DNA of 5,441 bases, taken from assembly GCA_030690025.1 (NCBI GenBank), contig JAUYDJ010000159.1:1-5441 (forward strand). Reading direction: 5' to 3'. This DNA comes from Chloroflexota bacterium (GTDB lineage: Bacteria; Chloroflexota; Dehalococcoidia; Dehalococcoidales; JAUYDJ01). The notes under the pieces were generated by a model. The model saw nothing but the letters and a program-made list of their open reading frames with translations, was not told the DNA's origin and did no database searches. A program made the translations under genes and the position numbers. Below, in pieces: positions 1-5,375 of the stretch. Each line of letters starts with the position of its first letter. Position 1 is the first letter of the stretch.

Positions 1-51
1 TTTCATCCTCGTTACCAATAAACATATCTAGCTTCTCCCTCACCCCCTTTA

Positions 52-68
52 TCCCGATAACATCGGGA
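52..68. repeat. small perfect hairpin, first of three in a row
   Basis: Arms TCCCGAT and ATCGGGA enclose an AAC loop, giving 7 base pairs with no mismatch. No T-run follows, so it is not a terminator by itself. It stands 9 bases before the terminator hairpin at 78-102 and is probably part of the same repeat-rich block. Confidence 0.5.
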
Positions 69-77
69 GGAGATTTT

Positions 78-104
78 AAGAGAGGGGCGAAGCCCCTCTC
101 TTTT
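78..104 (+). terminator. intrinsic terminator of a gene left of the window
   Basis: Arms AAGAGAGGGGC (78-88) and GCCCCTCTCTT (92-102) pair perfectly over 11 bp around a GAA loop, and a TTTT run (101-104) ends the stem. The T-run lies only on the right side, so it works for + strand transcription. No gene ending can be assigned within the first 77 bases, so the gene it serves lies outside the window. The GC-rich stem could also belong to a multicopy intergenic repeat that doubles as a terminator. Confidence 0.65.
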
Positions 105-111
105 CTATTCT

Positions 112-151
112 CCCCCTTCCCAAACAAGGGAAGGGGGTTGGGGATAGGTTG
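112..151. repeat. palindromic intergenic repeat, copy left of the lipase gene
   Basis: Arms CCCCCTTCCC (112-121) and GGGAAGGGGG (128-137) pair perfectly over 10 bp around an AAACAA loop, followed by a GGATAGGTTG tail at 142-151. The same ten-base tail occurs at 1238-1247 after another inverted repeat, so the two look like members of one degenerate family flanking the hydrolase gene. There is no T-run after the stem. That it is multicopy in the genome is inferred. Confidence 0.5.
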
Positions 152-199
152 CCAACGTCAATAGGTTGATTAGAATCGAGTTGCATGGTAACACTGATT

Positions 200-229
200 T
201 TGACGCAGCGATACTTCGGTAACTTTTAT
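200..229 (+). promoter_or_regulatory. candidate promoter for the alpha/beta hydrolase gene
   Basis: TTGACG (200-205) and TTTTAT (224-229) are separated by 18 bases, matching the sigma-70 consensus at 5/6 and 4/6. Transcription would start near 236, about 60 bases before the ATG at 299. A second possibility is TTGATA (249-254) with TAAAGT (273-278), also 18 bases apart, starting near 285. Both lie downstream of the ATG at 185 and so argue against that start. Choice between them is not possible from sequence. Confidence 0.35.
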
Positions 230-298
230 TGTGAGTCAATGCGGCCATTTGATACCTGTAGCCAACAACTGCTAAAGTGGGATAGCGTTTCGAGGCAA

Positions 299-1138
299 AT
301 GGTGGAACATAGCGAAGGCCGATTCAATGGGTGCCGGGATTTCAGTCTTTATTACCAGAAGTGGCTACCTGAAAACGACCCTAAGGCCATACTGGTAATT
401 TCCCACGGCCTGGCGGAACACAGCGGGCGTTATGCCAGCCTGGCCAGCTACTTTGTGTCCCGAGGCTACGCCGTATATGCCCTGGACTACCAGGGACACG
501 GCAAATCGGGGGGCTTGCGTGGCTACGTGGCGCAGTTCTCCGACTTCAGCGATGACCTGAAGACTTTTGTTGATATCGTGCGTAACGAGCAGCGCGGCCG
601 TAAAATATTTCTCTTCGGCCATAGCGTGGGCGGCACGATAGCCATTGCCTATACCGCAGCCCACCAGGCTGACCTGGCCGGACTGTTACTTTCGGCGCCG
701 ACGGTGAAAGTGGGTTCCAGCGTGTCGCGGGGGGATATTGCCATGGGTCGAACGCTGGCGAAGCTATTGCCTAAAAAGGGCATCGCCGTCATCGATGCCA
801 CTGCTATCAGCCATGATGAAGCGGTGGTGGATGCCTACGTCAACGACCCGCTGGTATACCGGGGCAAGATTAGCGCCCGGCTGGGCGTGGAGCTTATCAA
901 CACCATGGAGCGGGAGCTGCCGCGCCGGCTCCCGGAAATCAAGTTGCCCATCCTCATCATGTATGGCACCGCCGACCGCTTGTCCAACCCGGCGGGCAGC
1001 ACCTTGCTGTACGGGATGGTCGGGTCTGAGGACAAGACTCTCAAGCGCTACGCAGGCCTGTACCATGAAATCCTCAACGAGCCGGAGCGCCGGCAGGTGC
1101 TGGCCGATATGGAAGCCTGGCTGGCGGCGCACGTCTAA
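299..1138 (+). CDS. alpha/beta hydrolase, monoacylglycerol lipase type (serine hydrolase)
   Basis: A 279-residue cytoplasmic serine hydrolase of the Hydrolase_4 / monoacylglycerol lipase group, which releases fatty acid from monoacylglycerols or related esters; lysophospholipase activity is equally possible. Seen in order: the oxyanion region SHGLAEHSGRY near residues 35-45, the DYQGHGKSGG motif near 63-72, the nucleophile elbow GHSVGG with Ser109, Asp226 in YGTADRLSNP, and His256 in GLYHEILNE, so the triad is complete. There is no signal peptide. The frame is open back to an ATG at 185, but the added 38 residues do not resemble the family, the coding region is more AT-rich there, and candidate promoters fall inside it. 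The ATG at 299 gives the usual family length and the expected EGRFNG...LYYQKW beginning. GAGG at 292-295 is a weak, rather close ribosome site. It seems monocistronic, with repeat elements on both sides. The exact substrate cannot be read from sequence. Confidence 0.9.
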   Translation: MVEHSEGRFNGCRDFSLYYQKWLPENDPKAILVISHGLAEHSGRYASLASYFVSRGYAVYALDYQGHGKSGGLRGYVAQFSDFSDDLKTFVDIVRNEQRGRKIFLFGHSVGGTIAIAYTAAHQADLAGLLLSAPTVKVGSSVSRGDIAMGRTLAKLLPKKGIAVIDATAISHDEAVVDAYVNDPLVYRGKISARLGVELINTMERELPRRLPEIKLPILIMYGTADRLSNPAGSTLLYGMVGSEDKTLKRYAGLYHEILNEPERRQVLADMEAWLAAHV

Positions 1139-1199
1139 CCAGACATATCTCTTTACCGGGGCCAATTTCATTGTGATTGAATTCACTTTTCTCTCGTGC

Positions 1200-1249
1200 T
1201 TGACCCTATCCCCTTAATCCCCTTGCCCTGGTCAGGAGGATAGGTTGAA
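1200..1249. repeat. imperfect inverted repeat, copy right of the lipase gene
   Basis: TTGACCCTATCC (1200-1211) and GGATAGGTTGAA (1238-1249) are inverted copies with 10 of 12 positions paired, and a smaller CCTG/CAGG pair (1227-1230, 1233-1236) sits inside. The GGATAGGTTG tail is identical to that at 142-151. With no T-run it is a poor terminator. It looks like a decayed member of the repeat family seen before the hydrolase. Confidence 0.45.
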
Positions 1250-1269
1250 TCGCTAAATAGAAGGCTGGC

Positions 1270-1299
1270 TAGACTAAAACCGGGGTTAGATGGTATTAT
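1270..1299 (+). promoter_or_regulatory. candidate promoter for the CoA-transferase gene
   Basis: TAGACT (1270-1275) and TATTAT (1294-1299) are 18 bases apart, and TGG directly before the -10 box makes an extended -10 element that can offset the weak -35. Transcription would start near 1306, giving a leader of about 25 bases. A 7-bp inverted pair, CTAAAAC (1274-1280) and GTTTTAG (1307-1313), brackets the -10 region and could be an operator. Confidence 0.45.
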
Positions 1300-1330
1300 T
1301 CAGGCTGTTTTAGAGGACTGAGGTGCTCGC

Positions 1331-2674
1331 ATGAACGATTACCGCGCTGAATACCGGCGGAAACTGATTACGGCGGATGAGGCGGCCGGACTGGTAAAGT
1401 CGGGCATGTCTATTGACTACGGCGCTATCTGCGGTTTCCCCTGGCTCATTGATGAGAAGCTGACGCAGCGGGCCCCGGAGCTGGAGAAGGTAATTATCCG
1501 CGCCGAGAACTCGCGTACTCACATTCCCGAGGTCGACCCCAACCAGGAGCACTTTATCTACAACTCCTGGTTCTTTTCCAAAATGGAGCGGGACTACGGT
1601 GACCAGGGGTGCTGCTCCCCCATCCCCTTCAACCTGGGTGAGGGGCCGCGTATGTACCGGGAGTGGCTCAAAGACGATGTGGACATTGTTTTTGTTGAGG
1701 TCACGCCCATGAACGAGTATGGCTACTTCAATTTTGGGGTGGCCATCACCCGGCAGAAGGCGATGTGTGACGTGGCCAAAACAGTGGTGGTGGAGGTGAA
1801 CGAGTCGCAGCCCTGGGTGCCCGGCGGCTATGATGAAGCCGTCCACATTTCGCAGGTGGACTATATCGTCGAGAACGATAAGTATCCCATTGCCGAATTC
1901 CCGCCGGTGCCCCCGACTCAAGCTGACGAACAGATAGCCCGCTACATCGCTGAGCTTGTCGAAGACGGGGCAACGCTGCAGCTCGGCATCGGGGCTATGC
2001 CTAACATCGTTGGGCAGCTGCTCATCGAAAGCGGCGTCAAAGACCTGGGCATACACACCGAGATGATAAACGAGAGCATCATGCACCTGATTGAAACCGG
2101 TGTGGTCACCGGCAGGAGGAAAAGCCTCAATCCCGGCAAGGCCGTCCACTGTTTTGCCGGCGGCACGCGGCAGCTCTACCGGTTCATGGACCATAACCCG
2201 CTGCTGGCAGGCTTCCCGGTCGATTACACCAATAACCCCTATATCATTGCCCAGAACGTGAAGCAGGTGGCTATCAACAGCGCCCTCAAGATAGACCTGC
2301 GCGGGCAGGTATGCTCGGAGGCGGCCGGCCAGCGCCAGATTAGCGGCACCGGTGGACAGATGGAGTTCACCCGCGGCGCTTATATGGCACCCGGCGGCAA
2401 GGCCTTCATTTGCCTGCGTGCCACTCACCGGGACAAGGGCGGCAAGCTGGTATCGAATATAGTGCCCGGCCTTGAGGCGGGCGACGTGGTTACCGTGCCG
2501 GCGACGGAGGTCTCTCACGTGGTCACCGAGTTCGGCGTGGTGAACCTGAAATCCCGCAGCCTGTGGCAGCGCGCCCGGCTGCTGATTTCCATTGCTCACC
2601 CCGATTTCCGTGATGGACTTGAGGCAGCCGCTTACCAGGCGAAGCTCATTACCCGGGGCACGCGTGATTGCTAG
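1331..2674 (+). CDS. acetyl-CoA hydrolase/transferase family CoA-transferase (4-hydroxybutyrate / butyryl-CoA:acetate type)
   Basis: A 447-residue cytoplasmic class I CoA-transferase that moves CoA between an acyl-CoA and a free acid, usually acetate, through a glutamyl-CoA thioester. The N-terminal domain includes TPMNEYGYFNFG (125-136). The C-terminal domain has GIGAMPNIVG (219-228), GIHTEMI with the expected catalytic Glu244, AGGTRQLY (276-283), the CoA-binding loop GTGGQMEFTRGA (339-350) followed by GGK (355-357), VVTEFGVVNL (397-406) and IAHPDFRDGL (421-430). The length matches the 4-hydroxybutyrate and butyryl-CoA:acetate transferases (about 430-450 residues), so it seems complete. The start is well supported: GAGGTG at 1320-1325 lies 5 bases before the ATG, with a candidate promoter upstream. 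Substrate within this family cannot be predicted reliably; 4-hydroxybutyrate, butyrate, propionate or another short acid is possible, and acetyl-CoA hydrolase labels are common but less likely. No CoA-pathway partner genes adjoin it. Confidence 0.93.
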   Translation: MNDYRAEYRRKLITADEAAGLVKSGMSIDYGAICGFPWLIDEKLTQRAPELEKVIIRAENSRTHIPEVDPNQEHFIYNSWFFSKMERDYGDQGCCSPIPFNLGEGPRMYREWLKDDVDIVFVEVTPMNEYGYFNFGVAITRQKAMCDVAKTVVVEVNESQPWVPGGYDEAVHISQVDYIVENDKYPIAEFPPVPPTQADEQIARYIAELVEDGATLQLGIGAMPNIVGQLLIESGVKDLGIHTEMINESIMHLIETGVVTGRRKSLNPGKAVHCFAGGTRQLYRFMDHNPLLAGFPVDYTNNPYIIAQNVKQVAINSALKIDLRGQVCSEAAGQRQISGTGGQMEFTRGAYMAPGGKAFICLRATHRDKGGKLVSNIVPGLEAGDVVTVPATEVSHVVTEFGVVNLKSRSLWQRARLLISIAHPDFRDGLEAAAYQAKLITRGTRDC

Positions 2675-2693
2675 CCGGGGCTGCGGTATATTT

Positions 2694-2719
2694 CACGCTA
2701 AAACCTTCCACGCTGAAAC
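2694..2719. repeat. 15-base-period direct repeat, two copies
   Basis: CACGCTAAAAC (2694-2704) recurs as CACGCTGAAAC (2709-2719) with one change. It overlaps the left arm of the inverted repeat at 2716-2752, in the spacer before the DUF427 gene. It may be a pair of protein-binding half-sites or a chance duplication. Confidence 0.35.
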
Positions 2720-2752
2720 TACGTAAGCCGGGCGTGCAAATTACGTAGGTTT
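2716..2752. repeat. inverted repeat upstream of the DUF427 gene
   Basis: CTACGTAA (2719-2726) pairs exactly with TTACGTAG (2741-2748) around a 14-base loop. Allowing one bulged base, the match extends to AAAC on the left and GTTT on the right. There is no T-run, so it is not a standard terminator for the CoA-transferase, although it could protect an mRNA end or bind a regulator. Confidence 0.45.
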
Positions 2753-2818
2753 ACGAATACCTCTGCCCGGCGGAAGCGCCTATCATATCTTTGGGTAAGA
2801 ATCGATAGGAGGCTGCCG

Positions 2819-3145
2819 ATGTCGTGCAAAGCCACCTGGAACGGCGAGATAATCGCCGCAAGCGACCGGTGTATCACCACCGAGGGTAACCTGTATTTCC
2901 CGCCGGATTCGGTCAAGCGCGAGTTTGTCCGGCCCAGCTCACGGCGCTATACCTGCTTCTGGAAGGGGGAGGCCGGGTATTACGACCTCGTGGTCAAGGG
3001 TAAGGTGAACAAAGATGCCGCTTGGTACTACGACAAGCCAAGTGAGGCAGCTAAAGCTATCAAGGATTACGTTTCCTTCGACCGGAGCCTGGAGGTAAAG
3101 GTTGATGGTGATGCGGTAAGCAAAATAAAGCCGCCCTGGGAGTAG
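2819..3145 (+). CDS. DUF427 domain protein
   Basis: A small 108-residue protein spanning a whole DUF427 domain (Pfam PF04248). Family marks seen: ATWNGEIIA near the start (5-13), GNLYFPP (23-29), CFWKGEAGYY (46-55), AAWYYDKP (67-74) and KDYVSF (82-87). The conserved tryptophans, WKG and the YY pair are all kept. The family is widespread in bacteria and fungi but has no established biochemical role, so none is assigned. No signal peptide or membrane segment is present, and a cytoplasmic location is likely. The start is clear: AGGAGG at 2807-2812 is 6 bases before the ATG, one of the best ribosome sites in the window. TATCAT at 2781-2786 could be a -10 box but no good -35 accompanies it. The gene is 144 bases after the CoA-transferase and converges on the HIT gene, so it may be transcribed alone or by read-through from upstream. 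Confidence 0.88.
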   Translation: MSCKATWNGEIIAASDRCITTEGNLYFPPDSVKREFVRPSSRRYTCFWKGEAGYYDLVVKGKVNKDAAWYYDKPSEAAKAIKDYVSFDRSLEVKVDGDAVSKIKPPWE

Positions 3146-3160
3146 TCCGCACGCTGGTTA

Positions 3161-3634
3161 TCAGAACTTAACCCTCAGCTTGTGGTAGGTATCGGCGAGG
3201 GCTTCCGGTATCACCTTAACCTCGGCGAAGACGGGCATAAAGTTGGTATCACCGTTCCATCGGGGGACAATGTGCGTATGAAAATGGTCGACGATGCCGG
3301 CGCCGGCGACTCTGCCGATATTGACGCCGATGTTCAAACCGCCTGGCTCGAAGACCTGCTTCAGAATCTTAACGCTGCGGCTGACCAGTTCAAAGTGCTC
3401 ATGAAGCTCTGCCGTCTCCAGCTCTTCCATGTTGCCGCAGTGCCGGTAGGGCGCGACCATCAGGTGGCCCGGGTTATAGGGAAAGCTGTTCAGAATAACG
3501 AAGTTCTTCTCGCCCCGGTAGAGAATATAGTTTTGTTCATCATTGTTTTCCCGGGACTTATCACAAAAGATGCACCCCTTCGGTTTGTCCATCTCGATGT
3601 ACTTGATGCGCCAGGGCGCCCAGATTTGCTTCAT
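3161..3634 (-). CDS. HIT-family nucleotide phosphorylase/hydrolase (Ap4A phosphorylase-like)
   Basis: A 157-residue cytoplasmic histidine-triad protein that acts on nucleotide phosphate bonds. The opening MKQIWAPWRIKYIE followed by GCIFC resembles the bacterial Ap4A phosphorylase/ATP adenylyltransferase branch (the Rv2613c type) more than the short HinT branch. Seen: Cys21-x-x-Cys24 and His65, which together with a triad-region His may hold zinc as in other zinc-bearing HIT proteins; FPYNPGHLMVAPYRH (51-65); and the triad His117-Phe-His119-Thr-His121 in VDHFHTHIVPRW, with His119 the likely nucleophile. The frame continues 60 codons upstream, but that stretch crosses the promoter and the palindrome. 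The start at 3634 has AAAGGAG (3647-3641) 6 bases ahead and the family's usual N-terminus. It converges on the DUF427 gene with a 15-base gap and no obvious terminator between. A likely role is control of Ap4A or similar dinucleotides; the true substrate is unknown. Confidence 0.92.
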   Translation of the reverse strand: MKQIWAPWRIKYIEMDKPKGCIFCDKSRENNDEQNYILYRGEKNFVILNSFPYNPGHLMVAPYRHCGNMEELETAELHEHFELVSRSVKILKQVFEPGGLNIGVNIGRVAGAGIVDHFHTHIVPRWNGDTNFMPVFAEVKVIPEALADTYHKLRVKF

Positions 3635-3662
3635 GAGACTCTCCTTTCCCAGCCTTAGTGCT

Positions 3663-3691
3663 ATTTTAGCTGGCCAGGCTATTAACGTCAA
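3663..3691 (-). promoter_or_regulatory. strong sigma-70-type promoter for the HIT gene
   Basis: Read on the - strand, TTGACG (3691-3686) and TAAAAT (3668-3663) are exactly 17 bases apart, each 5/6 to consensus. The predicted transcription start is near 3656, giving a leader of about 22 bases containing the AAAGGAG site. This is the best promoter match in the window and confirms the short start of the HIT gene. Confidence 0.7.
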
Positions 3692-3738
3692 AGGCTTCTC
3701 TTTTAGAACCCTCCCGCCCAATGAGACATGAAGAGGTA

Positions 3739-3776
3739 TGTCACTGCGAGAGCACGCAAGTGCTCTCGCAATGACA
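3739..3776. repeat. REP-like palindrome with GCAA loop
   Basis: Two 17-base arms (3739-3755 and 3760-3776) pair at 16 of 17 positions around a four-base GCAA loop; the arm core is TGCGAGAGCAC. The only mismatch, 3744 with 3771, is C-A on the + strand and becomes a G-U pair on the - strand transcript. There is no T-run in either direction. Its place between two divergent start regions and its form match dispersed intergenic palindromes, perhaps a REP-type or miniature inverted-repeat element. The longest MBL reading frame runs through it, which argues against that frame being coding there. Confidence 0.7.
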
Positions 3777-3795
3777 CGTATGCAAGAGTGTCCGG

Positions 3796-3824
3796 TTGTA
3801 AAAAGTGCGGCCATCGTCTATATT
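3796..3824 (+). promoter_or_regulatory. promoter for the MBL / zinc-ribbon pair
   Basis: TTGTAA (3796-3801) and TATATT (3819-3824) are 17 bases apart, 4/6 and 5/6 to consensus. The predicted start of transcription is about 3830-3832, immediately before the in-frame GTG at 3833. If it is real, any start codon before about 3830 is excluded and the message is either nearly leaderless (GTG 3833) or has a leader of about 30 bases to the ATA at 3863. Confidence 0.5.
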
Positions 3825-3832
3825 ACTTAGCA

Positions 3833-4621
3833 GTGGAAGACACAGGTCAGGCGGGAGACACCATAATCTTCCTCGGCACCGGTGGCGCCAGAGTGATGGT
3901 CGCTAACCAGCTGCTGGCCTCGGGGGGCATGTGGTTGAGTCTGAGCGGCACCGAACTCCTCCTCGACCCAGGACCGGGGTGTATTGTCCAATCGACCAAG
4001 CGCAAGCTGAAAGCCAACAAACTCAGCGGCATAATCCTGTCGCACCGCCACCTCGACCACGTTGGGGATGTTAATGTCATGGTTGAGGCAATGGCTTCGG
4101 CCGGATTCAAGCGGCACGGCTGGCTGTTCGCACCGTCGGACGCGCTGAATACGGAGCCGGTCATCTTCTCCTACCTGAGGGACTACCTGGAGGGCATCCA
4201 GGTGCTGGAAGAGGGTAAGACTTACACCATCGGCAATGTCTCTTTTACTACACCGCTCCGGCACATACACCCCGTGGAGACCTACGGCATGGTCTTCAAG
4301 ACGCTGCGTCATACCTTCTCCTATATTGTGGACACCCGCTATTTCGACCGTCTGCTGCAGAGCTACGGCGGCGAGCTGCTTATCATCAACGTGGTCTTTC
4401 TCGAAGAGGGCCGCCCCTTCGACCACCTTTCCGTGCCGGATGCCCGGCATATCATCGCGGAGCTGAAGCCGAAGGTGGCTATCCTGACCCATTTCGGCAC
4501 GACCATGTGGCGGGCCAGGCCATGGGAAATAGCGCAGAAACTGACCGAAGAGACCGGGGTCAAGGTGGTTGCCGCCCGCGACGGCATGAGATTCGACCTG
4601 TCGCAACTGGACAATAGCTAA
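3833..4621 (+). CDS. metallo-beta-lactamase-fold metal-dependent hydrolase, start uncertain
   Basis: A cytoplasmic MBL-fold hydrolase of about 252-262 residues, probably binding two metal ions and related to the RNase Z/PhnP-like group. Numbered from GTG 3833 it shows the first strand IIFLGTGGAR (11-20), LLLDPGPG (42-49), the metal motif HRHLDH (His71, His73, Asp75, His76), RHIHPVETYG (143-152) with a candidate ligand His146, bridging Asp167 in VDTRYF, FDHLS (196-200) and His220 in LTHFGT. The set of ligands is complete. The substrate is unknown; a phosphodiester or nucleotide-type substrate is possible but unproven. The frame is open from an ATG at 3728, but that portion contains the palindrome and lies before the candidate promoter. 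Family proteins start just before FLGTGG. GTG 3833 has no ribosome site; GGGAG at 3853-3857 points to ATA at 3863. The zinc-ribbon gene follows after one base, so they form an operon. Confidence 0.85.
   Translation: MEDTGQAGDTIIFLGTGGARVMVANQLLASGGMWLSLSGTELLLDPGPGCIVQSTKRKLKANKLSGIILSHRHLDHVGDVNVMVEAMASAGFKRHGWLFAPSDALNTEPVIFSYLRDYLEGIQVLEEGKTYTIGNVSFTTPLRHIHPVETYGMVFKTLRHTFSYIVDTRYFDRLLQSYGGELLIINVVFLEEGRPFDHLSVPDARHIIAELKPKVAILTHFGTTMWRARPWEIAQKLTEETGVKVVAARDGMRFDLSQLDNS
3853..3857 (+). promoter_or_regulatory. Shine-Dalgarno-like GGGAG facing an ATA codon
   Basis: GGGAG (3853-3857) is 5 bases before an in-frame ATA at 3863, which is followed by ATC TTC CTC GGC, the first strand of the MBL fold. 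This is the position where related proteins usually begin with ATG. It may be a leftover site whose start codon changed from ATG to ATA, a true non-standard start, or a chance match within the coding sequence. Confidence 0.35.
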
Positions 4622-4622
4622 T

Positions 4623-5318
4623 ATGAGTATCGCCAAACAGCTTTTTCAGCTTCAGGAACTGGAACTGGATATCGACACCAAAGAGCGGGTGCTTCAGCAG
4701 GTAATCGTCCGGCTCGGCGATAACCAGTCGGTGGTCACTGTCCGGGCTAAACTGGCGCAGGCGCAGCAGCACCTGGAGGGGCTAAAGAAAAAGCAGCATG
4801 ACATCGAGTGGGAAATAGACGACATCCGGAGCAAGGTGAGCGTGCTGGAAGAGAAGCTTTACAGCGGCCGGATAACCAGCCCCAAGGAGCTTACCAGCCT
4901 GCAGAAGGATATCGAGCTTCTAAAAGCTAACCGTAACAAGCTGGAAGACCGGGCGCTGGAATTAATGGAGCAGGTGGAGGTGGCCGGGACTAGTGTGGCT
5001 GCTGTGGCCAGTGAGCTTAAAGCGGCGGAGGCGGAATGGGGCCGCCAGCAGCGGGAGCTAGCGGCGGAGAAGGCGCAGCTTGAGACCACTCTGGCCGACC
5101 TCAAGCAGCAGCGGGAGCAAATACTGGCCAATATCGACCCCAGGACCGCCGCGTTCTGCTACGAGCTGAAGAAGAAAAAGGGTCAGGCGGTAGCTAAGGT
5201 GGAGCAGGGGATTTGCCGCGGCTGCCGCATCTCATTGCCCACCGCCGATTTAGTGCGGGCCAGGAGCGGCAGCCTGGTGCAGTGCAGCAGCTGCGGGCGG
5301 ATACTGTACTTGCCCTGA
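4623..5318 (+). CDS. coiled-coil C4-type zinc-ribbon protein
   Basis: A 231-residue cytoplasmic protein with the build of the zf-RING_7 (PF02591) / CT398-like family. Residues 1-170 are almost wholly charged, heptad-rich helix, expected to fold as a long antiparallel coiled-coil hairpin. The turn-proximal signature YSGRITSPKELTSLQKDIE (80-98) is the most conserved part of the family. The C-terminal ribbon is KKGQAVAKVEQGICRGC with Cys198 and Cys201, then CSSC with Cys221 and Cys224, giving four zinc ligands. Family members have been linked to sigma-54 and secretion partners in Chlamydia, and elsewhere are simply near nucleic-acid enzymes; no role is proven here. The start lies one base after the MBL stop with no clear ribosome site of its own, so translation is probably coupled to the upstream gene. 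In some bacteria this family sits next to an RNase H gene, but here the window ends before the next gene. Length and motifs suggest it is complete. Confidence 0.9.
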   Translation: MSIAKQLFQLQELELDIDTKERVLQQVIVRLGDNQSVVTVRAKLAQAQQHLEGLKKKQHDIEWEIDDIRSKVSVLEEKLYSGRITSPKELTSLQKDIELLKANRNKLEDRALELMEQVEVAGTSVAAVASELKAAEAEWGRQQRELAAEKAQLETTLADLKQQREQILANIDPRTAAFCYELKKKKGQAVAKVEQGICRGCRISLPTADLVRARSGSLVQCSSCGRILYLP

Positions 5319-5339
5319 CGGGCCAAATTAGAAATCCAA

Positions 5340-5375
5340 AAATTGTTTAGAATTTAGAAATTGTCTAGAATTTAG
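5340..5375. repeat. 18-bp tandem repeat in AT-rich spacer
   Basis: Two adjacent 18-base units (5340-5357 and 5358-5375), starting AAATTG and ending TAGAATTTAG, differ at one base. Shorter pieces of the same motif (TTAGAAAT at 5329-5336 and TTTTTAGAATTG at 5383-5394) surround them. The block is far richer in A and T than the genes before it. No stem with T-run ends the zinc-ribbon gene here. Confidence 0.6.
5343..5371 (+). promoter_or_regulatory. candidate promoter reading rightward out of the window
   Basis: TTGTTT (5343-5348) and TAGAAT (5366-5371) are 17 bases apart, with a 5/6 -10 box. Transcription would begin near 5378 and leave the window. The AT-rich repeat supplies both boxes, so a chance match is quite possible. 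Nothing recognisable as a gene or RNA can be read in 5376-5441. Confidence 0.3.

Noticed and set aside
1..25. Possible gene start on the - strand at position 25, beginning MFIGNEDE, with GGGAG 9 bases ahead
   Set aside because: Only eight codons are visible before the window edge. It may be real but cannot be supported; the + strand tail frames ending at 21 or 31 are equally unprovable.
185..298. 38-residue N-terminal extension of the alpha/beta hydrolase
   Set aside because: It does not resemble the family, is not a signal peptide or membrane anchor of usual form, and contains candidate promoter boxes.
1310..2599. 429-codon open frame on the - strand opposite the CoA-transferase
   Set aside because: It is the antisense shadow of a gene whose protein matches its family from end to end. 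The antisense translation is low in recognisable motifs, has no ribosome site I could support, and long antisense frames are common in GC-rich genes.
3156..3173. GGTTA/TAACC stem at the convergent DUF427-HIT junction as a shared terminator
   Set aside because: It has only five base pairs and no T-run on either strand.
3788..3832. CKKCG zinc-knuckle-like stretch at the front of the MBL frame
   Set aside because: There is only one Cys pair, it lies between a palindrome and a promoter -10 box, and it is probably non-coding.
3827..4636. 269-codon open frame on the - strand opposite the MBL hydrolase
   Set aside because: It has no family features, and the + strand has the full set of MBL metal ligands.
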